A stretch of DNA of 22,987 nt from a virus. A program made the translations under genes and the position numbers. The stretch is from positions 1-22,987 of the IMG/VR virus record IMGVR_UViG_3300025322_000167; one strand, given 5' to 3'. The notes under the pieces were generated by a model that was not told the origin of the DNA, ran no database searches, and worked only from the letters and a program-made list of their open reading frames with translations. Shown piece after piece: positions 15,515 to 22,987 of the stretch (its first letter is position 1; each line of letters opens with the position of its first letter).

Positions 15515-16759
15515 ATGGCTTACGAATTAACAGAAACCGAAAAACGCATGGGAGCTATTCCCGAGCAGATGACTGAAGGGGCACAGATGTTGTCTGACTC
15601 GGAGCGAAGAGTTCGTGCAATCGCTGCTGATCGTCCGGCATACACACCACAGTTTGGCTCGCAGGGAGCGGTTTCGCAAGCGCCGGAACGTCAAATAGAG
15701 CAAGCTGATGTACAACAACAAGCTATCACTGGCGCGTTCAAACCAAATCAGAGAATTAGCGCAAATGTTGAGAAGCAATATGGTCCGCAAGGAGAACTGC
15801 TTGGTTATGTGGGACGTGGAACCGGCAGACCGTCGCCGGCGCAGCAGGAACGGGACAAAGAAATGGCTGGGCGTGGAATGACCAAAGACATCTACGGTAA
15901 CTGGGCAGCCCCCAAGCGGTTTGAGGATATGACGCTGATGGAGGCAGCAACAGCTATTCGCGATCAACGACGGGCACAATATGAAAAATCAAAGGCGCTG
16001 GAAGCAGCACAGAATGCACCGTATCGTGAGGCACAGATTGAAGCTTTGAAGGGACAAACTGCGCTTGCGAAAACGCAACGAGGAATTGCTGAGCTTGGTG
16101 CGTACGAACCGCGAGCGAAAATCGCCTTGATGAAGCAGTTGGAACGCACAGATATTTCAGCAGAGGATCGTACGAAGTTCGAGACTGCGTTGAAAGAAAT
16201 CAATGAGCGGGCAATGCGCCAAAAAATCGCGATCGAAATTGCAAAACAAAACGCCGCGCTAGGGGAAGAAGTAGAATTTACAGAAGGGGGACTCGTCCGA
16301 GGCTACGCCGGCGGAGGAGCTGTGAGTCGTGACTTGGCGCAGCCAGCCCCGCAGGTAAACCCGCTGATCGCACAGTACGGACAGTATTTGACGGCAGCAG
16401 CATCCGCCGGTGTGCCGCCTGTTCCGTTCGCACAGTATCAGAACCTGCTCCAGACAACACGCACCTCGATGCAAGGACAGCCTCCTGTAGGGTTCGCAGA
16501 TGGTGGCGATGTATCTGCATTAGGGCGAACACTTGAGGGTCCCGGCACGAGCACCTCTGACTCGATCCCGGCGGTGATCGACGGCAAGCAGCCAGCAGCC
16601 CTGTCCAAGGACGAGTTCGTATTCCCCGCCGAGGTGACGAAGTATTACGGCACCAAGTTTATGAACGACCTGATCGCCAAGGCGAAGGCTGCGCTGTCCG
16701 GCGAGGGACTTGAAACACCTGCGCCGCAGAAGACTAAATTTGCTGATGGGGGTGTTTGA
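15515..16759 (+). CDS. Helical/Gly-rich phage structural protein (414 aa)
   Basis: ATG 15515 follows TAAGGAGAATTGAA, the stop of the previous gene being within this string. The N-terminal 245 residues are charged and helical (e.g. IRDQRRAQYEKSKALEAAQN, QLERTDISAEDRTKFETAL). The C-terminal 170 residues carry Gly-rich turns (GGLVRGYAGGGAV; GFADGGDVSALG). They also carry a motif seen in many phage structural proteins, GTSTSDSIPAVIDGKQPAAL followed by SKDEFVFPAEVTKYYGTKFM and NDLIAKAKAAL, ending in TKFADGGV. This C-terminal motif also turns up in tape-measure and internal virion proteins. The stop overlaps the next ATG (TGATG), coupling it to the giant protein. Likely an internal virion protein. 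Confidence 0.75.
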   Translation: MAYELTETEKRMGAIPEQMTEGAQMLSDSERRVRAIAADRPAYTPQFGSQGAVSQAPERQIEQADVQQQAITGAFKPNQRISANVEKQYGPQGELLGYVGRGTGRPSPAQQERDKEMAGRGMTKDIYGNWAAPKRFEDMTLMEAATAIRDQRRAQYEKSKALEAAQNAPYREAQIEALKGQTALAKTQRGIAELGAYEPRAKIALMKQLERTDISAEDRTKFETALKEINERAMRQKIAIEIAKQNAALGEEVEFTEGGLVRGYAGGGAVSRDLAQPAPQVNPLIAQYGQYLTAAASAGVPPVPFAQYQNLLQTTRTSMQGQPPVGFADGGDVSALGRTLEGPGTSTSDSIPAVIDGKQPAALSKDEFVFPAEVTKYYGTKFMNDLIAKAKAALSGEGLETPAPQKTKFADGGV

Positions 16760-19700
16760 TGGCTGAGTATGATTTTGACGAAGAATCGTATCTGGCGTCG
16801 GTGCTGCGCAAGCCACTTCCTGCGCCTGTGCAAGCTATACCTGTAAAAACACCATCCGGCGCTTTTCGTAGACACATTATTGACCCGACGCTAAGCGCTG
16901 TGGCTGGAGCAACGGAACTTCCGTCGCTCGGGGTGGCTCTTGCGGACATTCCAACTGGCGGCTACGCTGGTAAGACTGTCGGGTATCCAATAAAAGCAGT
17001 ATCGGACTGGGCAACAAAAGGCGTAGAAAGCTGGATGTCCCCCGAGGCGCAGGAAGGCCAAGCGGCTATTGCGCGCAGAGCGGAAGAAGGCCGTGCCGCC
17101 GCAGAATCGGTGGGCGCAGGTAAAGGCGGGCAGTTTTTGTCTGAGTTTGGTGGGGCGTTAGTAGGCGCGTCAGAAAACCCGCAGGCAGGTATAAATACCG
17201 CCATCAGGTCTTTTGGGGGGATGAAAGCTATTGCAAAAGTCACCGCACTTAAACTAGCGCCTATTGCGGCCAAATTAGAAGCTCAGGTAGCTGCGAAAAC
17301 ATTATCGAAATCTGCTGCTGACGCACAGCTTCGCAATTTGGCAACAAAATACTCCGCCGCTGGAGAAGGTCTGCTGGGCGCTGGTGCTATCTCTAAAGGT
17401 ATAGGGGAAGGGGATGATGTAGGGTACTGGGATCGGTTCGCGGCTGTCCCTGCCGGTATGCTTACAGCCGGCATAACAAGAGGTGTGGGCAGGATACCAG
17501 GGCTTGGAGACGTTGAAGCACAGATGGCGTTGCGCAGTATCGGCAAAGAAAGTGCGGGGAGTCTTACAGGGGGATTTATCAAACGAGGCGCAAAGGCTGC
17601 GTTGTCAGAAGGGCTTCAGGAAGGTACGCAAGAATTTCAGGAAACCGCATGGGAAAACGTCGGCGCGGGACGCGATTGGCTAAACAAAGCCGGATATTCG
17701 ACGGCGATGGGAGTTGTGTCGGGCACAGGAATGGGAGCGACTCTGGGCGCAATCGCTGGAAAAAAGAAAGACCTCACAGAACAGCCTCCACCTCCTCCAG
17801 GAGAACTCTTTACCTCCCCACCGGCAGGGGCACGCACAATGATTGACGAGAGATTGTACACGAGCCTTCGCCGCAATGGTGCAGACCACGAAAGCGCCCT
17901 TCTGGCAGCGCGCAGGGACGAGATCGGGATTGCCATGAGGCAGGCATTGGAAGAAACCCTGCCAGCTCCGGCAACATACCGCAAGGATTACGAGAAGCAG
18001 TTGACCGCCGCAGGCGCGAATATCGAAGATGCGACCAGGGCGGCTTTTAGCACGTCTGATGCGAAGCAGAACTACCTGTACTTGCGCAAGCTCGGAATGC
18101 CCCGAGCGGCAGCCATCAAACAAGCACTGACTTTACCGCTGGTCGGTTCTGAAGCGCAAGGGATGTTGTTCGACAAGAAGGGGTCACGTATCGCATACCC
18201 CACCGAGGGATTTGAAGAGAGTGCGAGATTGCGTGATGAGGCTTTGCGTAGATATGACGAAGCACAAGCTCGCAATCTTCGCCGTGCTGAGGCAACTCCT
18301 GGAACAATTCAAAATATATTCGCACCTAAAGACTTTACGCAGCCGCGCCCGCCTGCCGTAGTGCAAATTCCGGCGGCGTTGGCTGATGTGACCTTGAGCC
18401 AGGCGGGGTTCAGGACCAAGACGTCGAGAAAAGAACTCGCTGCTGCGTATGCAGCGGGAGACTTTGATAGATCAGCTACTATGCTTCAAGATCATTTATC
18501 TGCAGGAGTGCCTAAAAAGGCCGCGAAGAACATAGAGAAGCTACAACGGATAGTTGAAGCAGCGCGTGCCAGAAAAGAAACGTCTCAAGAAGCTGAAATA
18601 AGTGATTTTGCTGGAAGGGAACATCGCAAGCAAGGGAAGCTGCTGACCGCAGCGGGCAGGTCAAAGACCCTTGCTGAACTCGGCAGTCAAAAAGGAACTC
18701 AAAATGCCTTATCAATCGGAAGCACAGCGCAAGAAATTCCACCTGTTGGAGAAGCGGGGCAAGTTGTCGCCGAAGGTGGTACAGGAGTGGGACCAGTCGT
18801 CGAAGGGACTGAAGTTGCCCCAGAAGTCAAAGGGACTGAAGTTGCCCCAGAAGTCAAAGGGGAAGGAAAAGTAATTCCGTCGTATACGGAGCTGCTGGCA
18901 GAAATGCAAAAAGAAGAATCTGTGAAACCGGCCAAGCCTGCAAAGAGCGGTCGTGCTTTGGCGGAAACATATCTGGATTTGCAGACCGCGTTTAACGAAA
19001 CCGGCGACAGCACCGAGCTTGATGTGTTTGAATACGAACACCAGGAAGACCTGGCGGCTATCGTAAAAGCAGCGGCGCGCATTGAAGAGCCGCACGCAAC
19101 GGCTGAAGAAGCCTCTACAGAAGACGTCGTAGACGAAGAGACTGCCGACTCTGGCAGAGATTATGAAGGCGACCCAGAGGATTTGCTTTTTTCAAAAACC
19201 GCCGGCGCAAAAACTCCTTCAGATGCCGGAACAATTCGCTCGAATCTGAAGAAGCTGTTCTTCTCGCCGAAGAAATTCGATACCATAGTCACGATATACG
19301 CGACACAGGCGGAGGCGCGCACAGACAATAAAGACCTGGACGCCTCCATGAAGATCGATGGCGGTGGGTTTGTGGCTGGATTCAAAACCGCCGATGGCAA
19401 GATCGGCCTGATAGCGGAGAACATCGAGCAAGGCAAAGAACTTGGCGTGTTCCTGCATGAAGTTGGCGTACACCTCGGGATGAAGAACCTGATTGGTGCA
19501 GCCAACATGGCGTGGCTCAAGAACAAGGTCGGTGAGTGGGCTGCTAGAAACAACGGATCGAAAGAAAGCCTCGCTGCGAAGCGCGCCATCAAACGAGCCA
19601 TGGACTCCACATCGGCAAATAAAGATGAAGAATACATCGCCTACATGGTTGAGGAGCTGGTCAAGGAAGGAGTTGTGCCGAAAGCCGTTGACGGAAAAGC

Positions 19701-22695
19701 GGAAGGCTGGCTGTACAGACTTGTTGGAGCTATGCGCGTGGCATTGCTGAAACTCAACCTGAAATGGCTCGGATACTCAGGGCAGAATTTGGTTGATCTT
19801 GCCTTCGGTGCTGCCGGTATCGAGCTAGGGGCAGTTGAGCGTCCGTCTGAAGCCGTATCACAGCCGACGAGACAAGGAGAACTGGCATTTTCTGAAATAG
19901 GAGCTGAAGCAGCAATAAACACGACTATCAACACGATGCGCGCGCGGATGAAGTCAACGTCATGGACAGCCAAACTTGCGGCGATAATTCCGTTCACCCA
20001 CGATCTCGTGAACGCAGCCAAGAAATACATGCCTAGTGCGACAGCACTGTGGGACGCTACCAACGATATGATGGCGGAGACGAAGAAATGGTCTGACACC
20101 ATTCATTCCGCCGCGCAAACGATGTCAATGCTGCCGGAGAACTCGCAGGATAAAGTGCAGACGTTTCTGCACGACGGAAAGATGGCTGGCGCGTGGGGGT
20201 TCAAATTCGACTGGATTACAGACCGTGGAGTACACACGTCTGTTGCGATGGAAAACAAGTGGAAGGCGCTTACTCCGCAAGAGCAGAAGTCTGTCGAGCA
20301 GGTTTTGAAGTTCTTTTACGACGCGCGAATCGAGCACGTCAATGCTGTCGAAGAGAACGTCAAGTCGATGCGCAAGTATACCAAGACACTGATGGATGAA
20401 GTTACAAAAGAAGCGCTGCTCAAGGACATCAACGATGAGATGGCCAGGATGAGCTTGTGGAAAAACTACACCGGGCCGTATGTGCCGACCGTGCGGTTTG
20501 GGCGGTGGGCGGTGGAAGCTAAGTCGAAGGAGTTCATCGAGGCCGAGTCCAATGGCGGGGATTACGCGTCGATGAAGTCGGATGCGTCGAAGTATCGGTA
20601 TGTGCAGTACGAATCCGAGCACGCAGCTATGTCGGCAAAAGCAGAGTTACTCAAGACGTTCAAATCTGGCAGTGTTGAAGTGGATATAAAACTGGATTCT
20701 CCACAAGGTCGCAGAGAAGACTTTGCCGCATTGCTGCGTCTCGAAACAATGATAAGGAAGCGCGAGGGCGACGTCATTTCTACAGAAGCCGTCAAGGAAA
20801 TGCTGGAAGTGTTGCGCGTGATGACTCGAGAGCTGTCCGACGAATACTCGGAAGTGCAGTCCCGCCAGCAGTTCAAAGCGGTGGCTGGTGCAAAGTATGA
20901 AGAGGTGATGCGCGGAGCGATTTTGAGAGGGGAACAGCTTGCATTCACCATTGGCAGGTTGAAACACAGTCGTCGCGTGTCGGGCGCACTGTACGATATG
21001 CGTGGTGAGGTGGAGACGTCTGGCGACAAGACAAAAGCAGGTATTTTGTGGAACGAATTCAACGCGCGCTACAAAGGCGGGATGGCGGAGAAATCCCAGG
21101 ATGAGGTCATAAAGACCATCATGGGCGGAGCTGCGTTTTACAAGCTACTGACTCAGCCGATGTATTTCTTGACGCAATTGATGCAGACACCTCAGTACAC
21201 GATTCCCAGCATGTTGAAGTATGGGTTTGATTATGGTGCATCGTGGAAGGCGTGGATGAATAATCTGCACGTCATCAACGAGGTATGGACGCAGGGCAAG
21301 ATCGTCAAGGGCATCGTCCGCGATCTTGATTTGCTGACACACCCGCCCGGCAAGAAAGTGACGGCTGCCGAATTGACGCTCGCTGACGAAAAGAGAGAGC
21401 TGCTCGTGTGGCTGCGCAACAGAAACCTTCTCGATATGGGAATGGAGTCCGACACAGGGGCGTTTGATGGTACGCATCCAGCGAAACGAGCTGCGCAGCG
21501 ATTACTGCTGACGCCGCTCAAGAACGCCGTGCAGAACGTGGAGATTATCAACCGCGTAAGCTCTGCTCTTGCCGTGTACGATATGTCGAAGATACAAGGT
21601 AAGTCTCTCGCCGAGATCAAATCTCTGTCAGAAAATATCATCAGGGATTCCCACGGCATATACGCTGGATTCGCATCCCCGAGGTACTTGAACACCAAAG
21701 GTATCATGCGCATACCGATGCAGTTTCGACGGTTTCAGTTAATACAGGCTGGGTTCCTGTACAAAAATATCTGGCTTGAAGCCCAGAAGCTGAAAAATCC
21801 GGGAGAGCGCGCGGCGGCACTCAGGACGATAGCGGCAACGCTCGGACACACTCTGGCTGTCGCGGGATTGAAAGGCTCTGTATTATGGGTGGTTGTTCAC
21901 GGGCTGATGGCATTAGCCGGAGCGGGTGATGATGATCCGAGAGATGCCGAAACCCTTGCGATGGCTGTTCTCTCGGATAACTTTTCGCCGGAGTTCGCCG
22001 ATCTGCTTATGAAAGGACTGCCTACACTTGTCGGGGTGAACATATCCGCGCGCGCATCTCAGAACCCGTTCTCTATTCTGCCATTTGAAGGGCAGTACGC
22101 GCTCCAGGCATTCGAGTCCAGAGAAAAGCTGATGAAGAGTGCATACACGCTGTTTGGCGGTGCCTCTGGAGGCGTTCTAGGAGACATGGTGGATGGGTAT
22201 GATCTAATGTCGAAGGGGAAGTATTACAAAGGCATGGAGATGATGCTTCCATCAGGTCTAAGAAATATGATGCGCGCCGGAAGATTCTCTTCTGAGGGAG
22301 TGACCAATAGAAACGGCGTTGTCATGTTGACTCCTGAAGAGATGAGTATGTGGGATTTGATCCAGCAAGGATCAGGGTCGGCTCCAGAGAAAGTGCAGAA
22401 GGCGTACTGGACGCAAGAGAAGCTTCGTAATGTGCAGACGAAGTTCTCTGAGCAGGCGCAGAGGGCAGATGACGACTTCGTGGAAGCCTACGAAGCCCGC
22501 GACAAGGAAGGGATGCGCGCAGCGCGAGATGATTTAATAAAGATTCAGAAAGCGATGCGCGGCGTCAAGCTAAAGCCGTACCCGCTGTCCAGACTCATAG
22601 GAGCCGTTACAAGCAAGCGCAAACAGGGGCGGCAGATAGTGAGGGGTGTCAAGACAACCGCGTCAACGCGCAGATTTGTGGAGGCTCTTCCATAA
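16759..22695 (+). CDS. Giant polyvalent / internal virion protein with HExxxH motif and LPD38-like C-terminus
   Basis: Start ATG 16759 overlaps the previous TGA; TTG 16756 is rejected. The 1978-residue protein has several regions. Residues 1-335 are Gly/Ala-rich with weakly hydrophobic helices, ending in EGLQEGTQEFQETAWENVGA, a segment typical of phage polyvalent proteins. A proline linker (PPPPP at about 342-347) follows, then charged helices to about 650. Residues 670-705 are a low-complexity linker that overlaps another gene. Residues 860-1010 look like a metallopeptidase: FLHEVGVHLGMKNLIG gives HExxxH at 900-905, and EEYIAYMVEE (about 957-966) may give a third ligand. A large helical region follows. 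From about 1626 comes a block I associate with LPD38 (IMRIPMQFRRFQLIQAGFLY, then a hydrophobic helix LKGSVLWVVVHGLMALAGA). Probably injected with DNA; the role is inferred. Confidence 0.82.
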   Translation: MAEYDFDEESYLASVLRKPLPAPVQAIPVKTPSGAFRRHIIDPTLSAVAGATELPSLGVALADIPTGGYAGKTVGYPIKAVSDWATKGVESWMSPEAQEGQAAIARRAEEGRAAAESVGAGKGGQFLSEFGGALVGASENPQAGINTAIRSFGGMKAIAKVTALKLAPIAAKLEAQVAAKTLSKSAADAQLRNLATKYSAAGEGLLGAGAISKGIGEGDDVGYWDRFAAVPAGMLTAGITRGVGRIPGLGDVEAQMALRSIGKESAGSLTGGFIKRGAKAALSEGLQEGTQEFQETAWENVGAGRDWLNKAGYSTAMGVVSGTGMGATLGAIAGKKKDLTEQPPPPPGELFTSPPAGARTMIDERLYTSLRRNGADHESALLAARRDEIGIAMRQALEETLPAPATYRKDYEKQLTAAGANIEDATRAAFSTSDAKQNYLYLRKLGMPRAAAIKQALTLPLVGSEAQGMLFDKKGSRIAYPTEGFEESARLRDEALRRYDEAQARNLRRAEATPGTIQNIFAPKDFTQPRPPAVVQIPAALADVTLSQAGFRTKTSRKELAAAYAAGDFDRSATMLQDHLSAGVPKKAAKNIEKLQRIVEAARARKETSQEAEISDFAGREHRKQGKLLTAAGRSKTLAELGSQKGTQNALSIGSTAQEIPPVGEAGQVVAEGGTGVGPVVEGTEVAPEVKGTEVAPEVKGEGKVIPSYTELLAEMQKEESVKPAKPAKSGRALAETYLDLQTAFNETGDSTELDVFEYEHQEDLAAIVKAAARIEEPHATAEEASTEDVVDEETADSGRDYEGDPEDLLFSKTAGAKTPSDAGTIRSNLKKLFFSPKKFDTIVTIYATQAEARTDNKDLDASMKIDGGGFVAGFKTADGKIGLIAENIEQGKELGVFLHEVGVHLGMKNLIGAANMAWLKNKVGEWAARNNGSKESLAAKRAIKRAMDSTSANKDEEYIAYMVEELVKEGVVPKAVDGKAEGWLYRLVGAMRVALLKLNLKWLGYSGQNLVDLAFGAAGIELGAVERPSEAVSQPTRQGELAFSEIGAEAAINTTINTMRARMKSTSWTAKLAAIIPFTHDLVNAAKKYMPSATALWDATNDMMAETKKWSDTIHSAAQTMSMLPENSQDKVQTFLHDGKMAGAWGFKFDWITDRGVHTSVAMENKWKALTPQEQKSVEQVLKFFYDARIEHVNAVEENVKSMRKYTKTLMDEVTKEALLKDINDEMARMSLWKNYTGPYVPTVRFGRWAVEAKSKEFIEAESNGGDYASMKSDASKYRYVQYESEHAAMSAKAELLKTFKSGSVEVDIKLDSPQGRREDFAALLRLETMIRKREGDVISTEAVKEMLEVLRVMTRELSDEYSEVQSRQQFKAVAGAKYEEVMRGAILRGEQLAFTIGRLKHSRRVSGALYDMRGEVETSGDKTKAGILWNEFNARYKGGMAEKSQDEVIKTIMGGAAFYKLLTQPMYFLTQLMQTPQYTIPSMLKYGFDYGASWKAWMNNLHVINEVWTQGKIVKGIVRDLDLLTHPPGKKVTAAELTLADEKRELLVWLRNRNLLDMGMESDTGAFDGTHPAKRAAQRLLLTPLKNAVQNVEIINRVSSALAVYDMSKIQGKSLAEIKSLSENIIRDSHGIYAGFASPRYLNTKGIMRIPMQFRRFQLIQAGFLYKNIWLEAQKLKNPGERAAALRTIAATLGHTLAVAGLKGSVLWVVVHGLMALAGAGDDDPRDAETLAMAVLSDNFSPEFADLLMKGLPTLVGVNISARASQNPFSILPFEGQYALQAFESREKLMKSAYTLFGGASGGVLGDMVDGYDLMSKGKYYKGMEMMLPSGLRNMMRAGRFSSEGVTNRNGVVMLTPEEMSMWDLIQQGSGSAPEKVQKAYWTQEKLRNVQTKFSEQAQRADDDFVEAYEARDKEGMRAARDDLIKIQKAMRGVKLKPYPLSRLIGAVTSKRKQGRQIVRGVKTTASTRRFVEALP
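18691..18697 (+). promoter_or_regulatory. Ribosome binding site for the nested gene
   Basis: AAAGGAA ends 7 bases before ATG 18704, ideal spacing for translation of the nested frame. It lies inside the giant gene, where no start signal would otherwise be expected. Confidence 0.5.
18704..18874 (+). CDS. Nested small gene in another frame (56 aa)
   Basis: This 56-residue frame (shifted relative to the giant gene) begins MPYQSEAQRKKFHLLEKRGK and continues LSPKVVQEWDQSSKG, followed by two LKLPQKSKG copies and a KEK end. This is the layout of a common small phage protein: a start of the type MPxxSxAQRxxFxxLxxxG, then an EWDxxSKGxxLP segment and a basic tail. I recognise the pattern but not a named function. 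A good ribosome site (18691-18697) precedes it. In the giant protein's own frame the same DNA encodes a low-complexity Gly/Val/Glu linker, which suggests that the small protein is the older, selected reading. The longer frame from 18671 lacks a ribosome site and is not chosen. Confidence 0.62.
   Translation: MPYQSEAQRKKFHLLEKRGKLSPKVVQEWDQSSKGLKLPQKSKGLKLPQKSKGKEK
18805..18858 (+). repeat. Perfect 27-bp tandem duplication
   Basis: Two adjacent identical copies (18805-18831 and 18832-18858), beginning GGGACTGAAGTTGCC. The unit length is a multiple of three, so it adds a nine-residue repeat in both frames: GTEVAPEVK in the giant protein and KGLKLPQKS (in register) in the nested protein. Confidence 0.95.
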
Positions 22696-22697
22696 AA

Positions 22698-22718
22698 ATC
22701 CCCGGACTAGCCGGGGAT
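22698..22718 (-). terminator. Intrinsic terminator for the minus-strand operon, possibly bidirectional
   Basis: ATCCCCGG (22698-22705) and CCGGGGAT (22711-22718) form a perfect 8-bp stem with a 5-base loop. AAAAA at 22694-22698 makes a T-run right after the stem on the minus strand, so it reads as a rho-independent terminator for leftward transcripts. It also lies 3 bases after the giant gene's stop, but rightward transcripts get no T-run, so it would act on them only as a hairpin end or barrier. Confidence 0.75.
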
Positions 22719-22728
22719 CAGGGTGCCT

Positions 22729-22754
22729 CAGTTCAAGGGAGGAGGTTTGAACTG
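22729..22754. repeat. Inverted repeat with a purine-rich loop
   Basis: CAGTTCAA (22729-22736) and TTGAACTG (22747-22754) form a perfect 8-bp stem around loop GGGAGGAGGT. It lies between the terminator and the end of the minus-strand gene. On the minus strand the loop reads ACCTCCTCCC, similar to the anti-Shine-Dalgarno sequence. No T-run follows on either strand. Function unknown. Confidence 0.6.
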
Positions 22755-22794
22755 CGGAGATGTTAAACCAAGACTTACCAAAATGCAAGCGGTG

Positions 22795-22987
22795 TCAGCC
22801 ACCTCCTTTGTTGCACAGTTTAACTACTTCGGCCAGCATCGGCGATACGTTTGTTGAGTTTTCCAGCTTCGCCCAATCAAGAATAAAGCATCTCACCTGC
22901 CCCATCGCATGGTTCGATCCTTTGCCGGGATAGCGCTTTTCTGAGATGCCTTTGTTGAGCACCCATCCCTGCGCAACACCGGCGTTA
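22795..22987 (-). CDS. Convergent minus-strand gene, C-terminal 63 residues (start outside window)
   Basis: On the minus strand a frame is open from the right edge to TGA (22797-22795), encoding 63 visible residues that include VAQGWVLNKGISEKRYPGKG, then SNHAMGQVRCFILDWAKLEN, and end in VVKLCNKGGG. The amino-acid mix looks like a folded soluble protein, and an intrinsic terminator facing this direction lies about 80 bases downstream; both support a real gene. The last codons contain AAAGGAGGTGG, a very strong ribosome site, but no convincing start follows it. No family recognised. It marks the switch from the rightward late genes to a leftward operon. Confidence 0.6.
   Translation of the reverse strand, partial: NAGVAQGWVLNKGISEKRYPGKGSNHAMGQVRCFILDWAKLENSTNVSPMLAEVVKLCNKGGG

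Noticed and set aside
22728-22802. 24-codon minus-strand frame starting at GTG, ending in FKPPPLN, reminiscent of a proline-rich spanin tail
   Set aside because: The ribosome-site sequence touches the GTG with no spacing, there is no lipobox or hydrophobic leader, and the frame is very short.
1-22987. tRNA genes, CRISPR arrays, insertion sequences, integrase or attachment sites
   Set aside because: No cloverleaf-like sequence, spaced direct repeats, transposase or recombinase motifs were seen while reading both strands.

Overview
The window is the head-and-tail structural block of a tailed bacteriophage genome, most likely a podovirus-type virion. The gene order shows this: portal, scaffold, major capsid protein, decoration-like protein, head-tail adaptor, nozzle-like protein, small tail-associated proteins, a long helical protein and a giant internal or polyvalent protein. 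I see no tape-measure, tail-tube or sheath genes typical of sipho- or myoviruses. The host cannot be read from the sequence. Strong AAGGAG ribosome sites and the polyvalent-protein family fit a bacterial, probably Gram-negative, host. No integrase, repressor, tRNA or CRISPR was seen.

Layout. Positions 1-1304 hold the C-terminal part of the portal gene, cut by the window edge. Positions 1342-2129 hold three small genes: a 46-aa lysine-rich protein, a beta-rich 130-aa protein and a 73-aa helical protein. The scaffold gene is at 2190-3176. The major capsid gene follows at 3205-5167, split by a 1027-nt group I intron (3291-4317) that carries a two-motif LAGLIDADG homing endonuclease. Positions 5219-7813 hold the decoration-like protein, a small unknown, the adaptor and the nozzle-like protein. 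Positions 7825-13608 hold accessory virion or tail genes, including a large unrecognised 804-aa protein, a SPRY-like protein and a repeat protein. Positions 13608-22695 hold a 631-aa helical protein, a 414-aa helical/Gly-rich protein and a 1978-aa polyvalent protein with a HExxxH motif. A hairpin at 22698-22718 then separates this block from a convergent minus-strand gene cut by the right edge.

All plus-strand genes are tightly packed, many with overlapping stop/start codons (TAATG, TGATG), as in a co-transcribed late operon. Many start with a near-identical AAGGAGAA...ATGGC initiation module.

Three points stand out. First, splice sites of the capsid intron can be set to the base from P1, P10 and the terminal G, and restore one open 311-aa reading frame. 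Second, the endonuclease reading frame runs through the P7, P3 and P8 elements of the ribozyme core and its stop codon lies inside P7. Third, a small gene with the look of a stand-alone phage protein lies in another frame inside the giant polyvalent gene, and a perfect 27-bp tandem duplication keeps both frames open.
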